From NCBI GenBank assembly GCA_025454125.1, contig JALOPA010000202.1, positions 1-5,649 on the forward strand: a DNA stretch of 5,649 nt, read 5' to 3'. Below, in pieces: positions 1 to 3,979 of the stretch (positions within the stretch are counted from its first letter, which is position 1; each line of letters opens with the position of its first letter). Below the pieces are notes generated by a model. That model saw nothing but the letters and a program-made list of their open reading frames with translations, was not told where the DNA came from and did not search any database. The translations under genes and the position numbers were made by a program. This stretch comes from Thermodesulfobacteriota bacterium. Its GTDB lineage: Bacteria > Desulfobacterota > DSM-4660 > Desulfatiglandales > HGW-15.

Positions 1-390
1 CTTCCAGGAGAGCTGCCCGCTGACAAGGGGAATGAGCACTCCGCCGAAGGCCCCGACGGCGCCTGCTTCGGTGGGCGTGAAAACACCGATGAAAAGCCCG
101 CCCATGACCAGGATGAACAGAACGGCGACTTCAACAAGACCGGAAAGAGATTTTATCTTTTTCTTGAAACTCTGCTTTTCCACGCGGGGGGCGATGTCGG
201 GCCTCAGGGTGACCCAAATGTAGATGGCCAGCATAAAGAGAACAGAAAGAAGGACCCCGGGAAGGATTCCGGCCATGAAGAGCTTGCCGATGGATTGCTC
301 GGTCATGATGCCGTAGACGATGAAGATCGTGCTGGGCGGAATGAGGATCCCGAGACTGCCGCCGGCCGCGACGGTCCCGGTGGCCAGTTC
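1..390 (-). CDS. dctM: TRAP transporter large permease DctM, C-terminal part of a frameshifted gene, cut by window edge
   Basis: Reading the minus strand from base 390 gives 130 codons open to the window edge. The peptide begins ELATGTVAAGGSLGILIPPS, a hallmark of the DctM/TRAP large-permease family, and later contains IGVFTPTEAGAVGAFGGVLI, another conserved stretch, with hydrophobic membrane segments around both. It continues the family alignment exactly where the upstream frame (303-806) stops resembling DctM, so the two pieces are one gene split by a frameshift. Together they cover about 269 residues of a protein usually near 430, the rest lying beyond base 1. Standing alone, the first ATG in this frame is at 306-304 and overlaps the TGA that ends the upstream fragment. 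DctM is the inner-membrane subunit that moves substrate using an ion gradient. Family identity is very likely; substrate is unknown. Confidence 0.88.
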
Positions 391-806
391 GGATAATTGA
401 GCCGCTTCATCTCGGGCAGAGCGACAGAGGCCATGGTCGCAGCCGTTGCATTGGTAGACCCGCAGATGCTGGAAAAAAAGGCACAGGCGCCGACCGTTGC
501 CATGGCAAGCCCTCCCTTGAGATGGCCGAGCCAGGTAAAGGCGGCGTCGTAGAGCTTGCGGCTGAGTCCGGCGTAAAAAAGGATCTGTCCCATGAACACG
601 AACAGGGGCACGACGGTCAGGTCATAAGAACTGAAGACCGAATAAAAATCCTTGATAATGATATTGAGCGCCGCCGGCGGTGAAACCAGGTACGCAAAAC
701 CCACGAGACCCACGAGGGCCATGCAAAAGCCAACAGGAAAGTTCAAAAACAGAAGGGCGATGAGGACGAGAATGCCGATGATGCCGACGTGTATTGGGTT
801 CATCAT
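303..806 (-). CDS. dctM: TRAP transporter large permease DctM, N-terminal part, ended early by a frameshift
   Basis: This fragment starts MMNPIHVGIIG and has hydrophobic membrane segments followed by the DctM signatures VPLFVFMGQILFYAGLS and GGLAMATVGACAFFSSICGSTNATAATM. The open frame extends up to 872, but those extra residues lie inside dctQ and look unrelated. The ATG at 806 (or the next one at 803) is preferred: it overlaps the dctQ TGA as ATGA and follows AGAGGG at 811-816 by 4 (or 7) bases. Family similarity ends at MKRLNYP. The following 28 residues, rich in P, S and R, are out of frame, and a TGA at 303-305 ends them. The true continuation is in another frame from base 390. As written, the protein would lack most of the permease and should not function. 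Confidence 0.9.
   Translation of the reverse strand: MMNPIHVGIIGILVLIALLFLNFPVGFCMALVGLVGFAYLVSPPAALNIIIKDFYSVFSSYDLTVVPLFVFMGQILFYAGLSRKLYDAAFTWLGHLKGGLAMATVGACAFFSSICGSTNATAATMASVALPEMKRLNYPNWPPGPSRPAAVSGSSFRPARSSSSTAS
385..395 (-). other. dctM: Frameshift point in dctM
   Basis: In gene orientation the sequence is TATCCGAACTGGCC. The upstream frame reads TAT-CCG-AAC-TGG (YPNW). The conserved downstream frame reads GAA-CTG-GCC (ELA), leaving two spare bases between TAT and GAA. One base, or four, is therefore missing, or two are extra. Loss of one copy of a tandem TCCG would restore Y-P-S-E-L-A-T-G, which also gives the usual family spacing between the Tyr and LATG. The four-base version is inference; the frame break itself is directly visible. 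Confidence 0.85.
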
Positions 807-1294
807 TTTGCCCTCTTTATCCAAACCTGTAGGAGATTGACCATAATGGCAAGGCTGAGGAACAAAAAGCAAAGAGCCATGCAGTAGACGATGGGATAGA
901 AGGGAAGGAGCAAAGTCGGTGTGACCTCACCGGCCGCCTTCATATCCATGGCAAGAAGAACAGCCTGCCGGACCAACACGAGAAAAAGGAAAATGCCGAG
1001 GAGATGGCTGAAAGTTTCGACGACCAGTTGCTTGCCTTTCGATAGACTTTGGACCAGGAGTTCAACCGCCACATGCCCCTTTTTCAGCATCGTGTAGGGC
1101 ATGGCAAAGGCGGCGAGAACAGCTCCAGAGAGGCCTACGATGTCATAGGTCCCCGTGATAGGCTTGTTGAAGAGATATCTCATGAAGATGTCGGCGCAGC
1201 TCAGCACCATCATCAGCACCAGAGCTGCGGAGGCTATCATGTTGAAGCAATTGCTGGTCGCGTTAATGGCTTTTTCGAAGAAGGAAACCTTCAT
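803..1294 (-). CDS. dctQ: TRAP transporter small permease DctQ
   Basis: This is a 163-residue hydrophobic protein with four predicted membrane segments, at roughly residues 18-38, 52-70, 93-115 and 130-155, the size and layout of the DctQ subunit. The motif ADIFMRYLFNKPITGTYDIVG (34-54) matches the family pattern of an acidic residue, R-Y-x-F-N and P. KKGHVAVELL (71-80) matches the conserved G-H-V segment. DctQ pairs with DctM in the inner membrane; the matching dctM begins inside its stop codon (ATGA overlap), which implies translational coupling. The ATG at 1294 is the only sensible start, but the best Shine-Dalgarno, AGGAG at 1307-1311, lies 12 bases away, longer than ideal. A good promoter lies just upstream (1324-1352). 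The usual DctP receptor gene is not adjacent. Substrate is unknown. Confidence 0.92.
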   Translation of the reverse strand: MKVSFFEKAINATSNCFNMIASAALVLMMVLSCADIFMRYLFNKPITGTYDIVGLSGAVLAAFAMPYTMLKKGHVAVELLVQSLSKGKQLVVETFSHLLGIFLFLVLVRQAVLLAMDMKAAGEVTPTLLLPFYPIVYCMALCFLFLSLAIMVNLLQVWIKRAK

Positions 1295-1323
1295 GGCGAT
1301 GTCAAGCTCCTTTCCTGGGTTGG

Positions 1324-1352
1324 AGCATAGGCGATTTTGTCTAACATGTCAA
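1324..1352 (-). promoter_or_regulatory. Putative sigma-70 promoter for dctQ-dctM
   Basis: In gene orientation there is a perfect -35 hexamer TTGACA (1347-1352), a 17-base spacer, and TATGCT (1324-1329), which matches four of six -10 positions including the key TA and final T. Transcription would start near 1317 and give a leader of about 23 bases containing the AGGAG of dctQ. It sits in the 77-base gap after the DUF3237 gene, so the transporter could be expressed apart from the upstream genes. The call rests on sequence match alone. Confidence 0.6.
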
Positions 1353-1371
1353 AAGCAAAGGGTAAATCTCA

Positions 1372-1857
1372 TCATGTGACTTCGTAAACGGTTATGATCA
1401 CTTCGTTCGGCAGCCGTTCACCCGTGGCTACGGCGACGATCCTGTGGAGCCACTGATACTTGAGCGAGCCGGTTTCGAAAACAGGCTTGGTTCTGAAGTA
1501 GTACTCGCTGGCGTGAACCTGTTCCCCTCTGGCCAGCCTTCCCATCACTTCCTTGGACCCGCTTCGAATCCCTTGGTTCAAGACATAGATCAGTGCGCCG
1601 TCATGCGTCTCAAGGGTGTACCTTGCCTCCAGTTCTGCAGTGTCGTCTGTCCTCACGATCTGCCAGTCTGCGCCTCCAGGCAGGATTTTTCCCGAGAGCC
1701 TTGGGCCGGCAAAGGACCCTCCTAAAATGGGAATGATCCGCCTTTCCCCGAAAGGAGTGCTCCCCACAACCATAGGGTTGCCTACCTCAACGCTGGAGGT
1801 GTAGAGAAACCGCAGAGACGGTTCAAACGGAACTTTTCTAATGTCTTTGTTTACCAT
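1372..1857 (-). CDS. DUF3237/UPF0311 family protein
   Basis: This 161-residue soluble protein has no signal peptide or membrane segment. It matches the DUF3237 (UPF0311) family by recalled pattern: FGERRIIPILGGSFAGPRLS (36-55), then KILPGGADWQIVR (57-69), AELEARYTLETHDGALIYV (74-92) and ASEYYFRTKPVFET (116-129). It ends in the typical V-I-x-V-Y-E-V. Length is close to the usual 150. The family is small and thought to be beta-rich; I know of no established biochemical function. The start is supported by AGGAG at 1864-1868, six bases before the ATG. It ends with two stops in a row, TGATGA. It lies between the flavoprotein and the transporter on the same strand, which suggests a part in the same acid-utilisation process, but that is inference from position only. 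Confidence 0.88.
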   Translation of the reverse strand: MVNKDIRKVPFEPSLRFLYTSSVEVGNPMVVGSTPFGERRIIPILGGSFAGPRLSGKILPGGADWQIVRTDDTAELEARYTLETHDGALIYVLNQGIRSGSKEVMGRLARGEQVHASEYYFRTKPVFETGSLKYQWLHRIVAVATGERLPNEVIITVYEVT

Positions 1858-1906
1858 GGAGATCTCCTAATGTATGCATTGGCCGCAACCAAAATCTGGC
1901 CTACTG

Positions 1907-1920
1907 TTTGAGGCGTGAGG
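1907..1920. repeat. Short period-7 repeat (GAGG-type)
   Basis: Two adjacent seven-base units, TTTGAGG and CGTGAGG, share TGAGG exactly seven bases apart. A further CTTGAGG stands at 1930-1936 and GTTTGAGGC recurs at 1972-1980, so the motif occurs four times in about 75 bases of non-coding sequence. Alone this is weak; it counts because longer heptamer arrays lie nearby. Confidence 0.4.
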
Positions 1921-1941
1921 ATCGCTTCGCTTGAGGTTTAC

Positions 1942-1954
1942 CCGCCTTCGGCGG
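1942..1954. repeat. Small GC-rich hairpin in the intergenic region
   Basis: CCGCC and GGCGG form a perfect five-base-pair stem around TTC. No run of T follows on either strand, so this is not a typical intrinsic terminator. It may contribute to 3'-end structure of the flavoprotein transcript or simply be part of the repeat-rich gap. Confidence 0.4.
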
Positions 1955-1975
1955 CGCCACAGGCGACCAGGGTTT

Positions 1976-1997
1976 GAGGCAAAAACGTTCTTGCCTC
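1976..1997. repeat. 22-bp near-perfect palindrome
   Basis: GAGGCAA at 1976-1982 is the reverse complement of TTGCCTC at 1991-1997. The centre includes the palindrome AACGTT, and only one of the eleven pairs mismatches. In the minus-strand transcript the mismatch becomes a G-U pair, so a nine-pair stem with an ACGU loop is possible. It adjoins the CCTCCAA heptamer array, whose first bases it shares. No T-run follows on the transcribed strand, so a terminator is not supported. It could be an operator, an RNA structure, or the end of a repeat element. Confidence 0.45.
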
Positions 1998-2021
1998 CAG
2001 CCTCTGACCTCCAACCTCCAA
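1994..2021. repeat. Heptamer tandem repeat, CCTCCAA type (4 units)
   Basis: Four consecutive seven-base units are CCTCCAG, CCTCTGA and two copies of CCTCCAA, with CTTCTCC continuing the rhythm imperfectly. In the direction of transcription it reads as TTGGAGG units. It lies wholly in the 237-base gap between the flavoprotein and the DUF3237 gene. The GGAGG-like units resemble ribosome binding sites but no start codon with a coding frame follows them. Confidence 0.65.
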
Positions 2022-2062
2022 CTTCTCCGCAAGTCGCAGAGAAGTTACACTTTAAGACTCTA

Positions 2063-2083
2063 ATCAGCGGTCGGCGGTCAGCA
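2063..2083. repeat. Heptamer tandem repeat, GTCAGCA type (3 units)
   Basis: Three seven-base units, ATCAGCG, GTCGGCG and GTCAGCA, lie 12-32 bases past the stop codon of the flavoprotein. Read on the minus strand they are CTGACCG/CTGATTA-like, the same family as the units at 3959-3979, which are in the opposite orientation. Confidence 0.6.
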
Positions 2084-2094
2084 AAAAGCGCGGG

Positions 2095-3732
2095 CTAATG
2101 TACTGTGTCGACCGTCTCCAGGGTCATGGTTTCGTCGTCTGCCTTCCGGATGACGATGTTTTTCTTCCACTCGGGGTTTTTCTCCTGCGGGCAGTCGCTG
2201 CGGTAATGGGCGCCCCTGCTCTCGGTCCTGAGGAGCGCCGCTTTGCACACCATCTTCGAAACCCTCAGCATGTGGTCCAAGTCAAGCCGTCTCATGAGCT
2301 GAGAGGGGTTCTCGGCCTTGCACGTCTTGCTCAGAACGTCCAGCTCCTCGAAGTGGGCCAAAGCAGCACCAAGACTTGCGGCGCTTCGGATGATCCCTGC
2401 CTGCTCCCACATCACGGACTGGAGTGAGCGGCAGAGTGCCTTCGCATCCTTTCCCGTATCAGAAACCCATGACTCCAGCCGCTTCCTTTCCGCCAGGATT
2501 TCTCTTTCAGACACTTGCGGGAAGGGCGTTTCCTTTGCACTCAGCCCCGCGTTCGTGCCGGCCACCTCTCCCATGACAAAAATCTCTGACAGGGCGTTTC
2601 CGCCCAGACGATTTGCACCGTGCACGCCGGCGCAGACTTCGCCGGCCGCAAAGAGTCCTGCCATGGCGGTCCGGGCCTCGGAATCGGTGACAAGGCCCCC
2701 CATGCAGAAGTGAGCCGTAGGAGAGACAACGACCTCCTTTTTGGAGGGCGACCATCCGCCCGGAAAGACCGAAGACACGGCTGCGGCGTTTTCCGGCGCA
2801 ATGCCCCCAAGGTCCATGACCACGCCTCCGTCTACCCCAAGACCCTTCTCCACCTCCACCCGAATGGCCCTGGCAAGATGATCCCTCGTGAGCTTCCTGA
2901 GATCATCCAAACCGTGTTTGTTCAGGATATCCTCGCCTGCGGCGTTCTTAAGCCTCGCTCCGGCTTGGAAGACCAGCACCTCGTACAGAAGAAGCCTGGC
3001 GCCATGTTTCCCCAGGGCTGTGGGATAAAACTGGACAAACTCCATATCCTTCAAGGGCACTCCCAGCCCAAAGGCGATGTCCTGCCCGTCCCCCTGTATT
3101 CCAGGTGCATTGTTGGTGTGGAGATAGATCCGAGCATATCCGCCCGTGGCGAGCACGGCAGATCGACAGCCGATAGAATAGAAGGCGCCGTCCTCGGAGA
3201 TCCCCGTAGCCGCGGCCACACGCTCCTCTTGCGGGATAAGCGCAGTCACGGCGACCCTGTCCAGGAATCGAACCCCGATGCGCTCCGCATAACCCTTGAT
3301 GGGAAGCATCAGGTCGCTGCCGGTCCGATTTTCTCCCCGGACGTGGCGGATGTAGGAATGCCCCGGGGTGTGTTGGAAAACAAAGCGGCCGTCCTTCGTC
3401 GCCAACGGGACCCCGCACTTTTCCATGAAAGGGATCAGTCTGCCGGCACCTTGCGCCACCCGCTCCACCATCTTTTCGTCGTTAAGAAAACAGCCCCCGA
3501 GCATGGTATCCTTCACATGCGCGCGGTAGCTGTCCTCAGGGTCTGCGATACCCGGAACGGCCCAGGTGGCTTTTGAAATATACGTGTTGTTCCCGAAGCC
3601 CACCCTGGTCTTGGAAACCACAAGGACATCCGCGCCTGTTTCTCTGGCAGCAATGGCGGCCCTCAGGGCGGCACCGCCTCCGCCGATCACCAGCACGTCG
3701 CAACGAAGAGCATGGGACTTGAACTCAATCAT
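2095..3732 (-). CDS. FAD-dependent oxidoreductase, fumarate reductase/succinate dehydrogenase flavoprotein family
   Basis: This 545-residue soluble protein has no signal peptide. It opens with an FAD-binding Rossmann motif, VLVIGGGGAALRAAIAARE (13-31), and has ATGG at 195-198. PTAHFCMGG (339-346, His341), R283 in TRDHLARA, and GVHGANRLGGNALSE (369-383, His371 and Arg375) match substrate-binding and catalytic positions of SdhA, FrdA, NadB and soluble fumarate reductases. RTESRGAHYRSDCP (502-515) matches the C-terminal domain. There is no histidine where SdhA/FrdA attach FAD covalently, so FAD is probably held non-covalently. Two usual residues differ: QFHPT is QFYPT (Tyr236), and the Arg three after Glu251 is Val254. 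No Fe-S, heme or membrane-anchor partner lies beside it. GAGGAAGG directly before the ATG supports the start. Reduction or oxidation of a C=C in an organic acid or its derivative is likely; the substrate is unknown. Confidence 0.92.
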   Translation of the reverse strand: MIEFKSHALRCDVLVIGGGGAALRAAIAARETGADVLVVSKTRVGFGNNTYISKATWAVPGIADPEDSYRAHVKDTMLGGCFLNDEKMVERVAQGAGRLIPFMEKCGVPLATKDGRFVFQHTPGHSYIRHVRGENRTGSDLMLPIKGYAERIGVRFLDRVAVTALIPQEERVAAATGISEDGAFYSIGCRSAVLATGGYARIYLHTNNAPGIQGDGQDIAFGLGVPLKDMEFVQFYPTALGKHGARLLLYEVLVFQAGARLKNAAGEDILNKHGLDDLRKLTRDHLARAIRVEVEKGLGVDGGVVMDLGGIAPENAAAVSSVFPGGWSPSKKEVVVSPTAHFCMGGLVTDSEARTAMAGLFAAGEVCAGVHGANRLGGNALSEIFVMGEVAGTNAGLSAKETPFPQVSEREILAERKRLESWVSDTGKDAKALCRSLQSVMWEQAGIIRSAASLGAALAHFEELDVLSKTCKAENPSQLMRRLDLDHMLRVSKMVCKAALLRTESRGAHYRSDCPQEKNPEWKKNIVIRKADDETMTLETVDTVH

Positions 3733-3759
3733 CCTTCCTCAGCAACAGGCAGGTTGCTG
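3733..3759 (-). promoter_or_regulatory. Hairpin abutting the flavoprotein ribosome binding site
   Basis: On the transcript, CAGCAAC (3759-3753) and GTTGCTG (3746-3740) form a perfect seven-pair stem with a six-base loop, ending right at the Shine-Dalgarno GAGGAAGG (3740-3733) and the ATG at 3732. The same CAGCAAC also belongs to the proximal arm of the 155-bp inverted repeat, so the two structures exclude each other. A role in control of translation is inference. Confidence 0.45.
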
Positions 3760-3780
3760 AAAAACGCCCATCTTAATGAA

Positions 3781-3808
3781 GAGTGACGAGTGACAAGTAA
3801 CAAGTGAC
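3781..3808. repeat. Heptamer tandem repeat, RAGTGAC type (4 units)
   Basis: Four seven-base units, two GAGTGAC, one AAGTAAC and one AAGTGAC, run without a break. They form the left inner arm of the 155-bp inverted repeat. The variation among units is mostly G/A, which keeps pairing possible in RNA through G-U. Confidence 0.75.
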
Positions 3809-3827
3809 AAGATAAAAACATGGACTT

Positions 3828-3862
3828 CTCACTCGTGACTCGTCACTTGTCACTCGTTACTT
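3828..3862. repeat. Heptamer tandem repeat, GTCACTY type (5 units)
   Basis: Five seven-base units, CTCACTC, GTGACTC, GTCACTT, GTCACTC and GTTACTT, with a sixth slipped partial copy (TCACTT at 3863-3868). They are the reverse complement of the array at 3781-3808 and make the right inner arm of the 155-bp inverted repeat. Confidence 0.75.
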
Positions 3863-3958
3863 TCACTTGGCGCCTTGTATCTGAGCGTTTTTGAGCAACC
3901 TGCAAGTAAGGTTCTTTTCAGGATCCTCCCTGTAAGTAGTGGAAGGCGTGGAAACGAA

Positions 3959-3979
3959 ATTACTGACTGCTGATTACTG
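3959..3979. repeat. Heptamer repeat overlapping the acyl-CoA synthetase stop codon (3 units)
   Basis: In gene orientation the units are CAGTAAT, CAGCAGT and CAGTAAT. The first contains the last codon CAG (Gln518) and the TAA stop of the acyl-CoA synthetase. The repeat has therefore encroached on, or set, the end of the coding region. Confidence 0.6.

Larger units (their letters stand above)
3749..3903. repeat. 155-bp imperfect inverted repeat, MITE-like
   Basis: The outer arms are GCAGGTTGCTGAAAAACGC (3749-3767) and GCGTTTTTGAGCAACCTGC (3885-3903), complementary over 19 bases with one mismatch. Inside them, arrays of heptamers at 3781-3808 and 3828-3862 are also roughly complementary, about 25 of 31 positions in my hand alignment, leaving a loop around 3812-3827. 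No open reading frame of note lies within and I see no clear target-site duplication at the ends. The layout resembles a miniature inverted-repeat element or a large REP-like hairpin filling the leader of the flavoprotein gene. It separates the gene from the acyl-CoA synthetase and probably affects read-through. Confidence 0.7.

Noticed and set aside
807..872. Upstream extension of dctM to an ATG at 872
   Set aside because: The added residues lie inside dctQ, are not family-like, and the ATG at 806 or 803 has a ribosome binding site and the usual ATGA overlap.
1942..1954. Rho-independent terminator after the flavoprotein gene
   Set aside because: The hairpin is only five pairs and lacks a following T-run on the transcribed strand.
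2620..3576. 318-codon open frame on the plus strand
   Set aside because: It lies antisense within the flavoprotein gene, has no recognisable domain and a composition typical of a reverse-frame shadow.
2095..3732. Assignment as sdhA, frdA or nadB
   Set aside because: No covalent-FAD histidine, changed proton-relay residues, and no sdhB/frdB or nadA/nadC neighbours, so a specific symbol is not justified.
3771..3830. Promoter for the flavoprotein inside the heptamer arrays
   Set aside because: Minus-strand pairs such as TTGTCA and TAAGAT have poor spacing (15) and the repeats create many chance half-matches.
3781..3862. CRISPR array
   Set aside because: Units are seven bases with no spacers and degenerate sequence; no cas gene is present.
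3749..3903. Intrinsic terminator for the acyl-CoA synthetase
   Set aside because: The stem is long and interrupted, and no T-run follows the arm on either strand; the T5 stretches are inside the arms.
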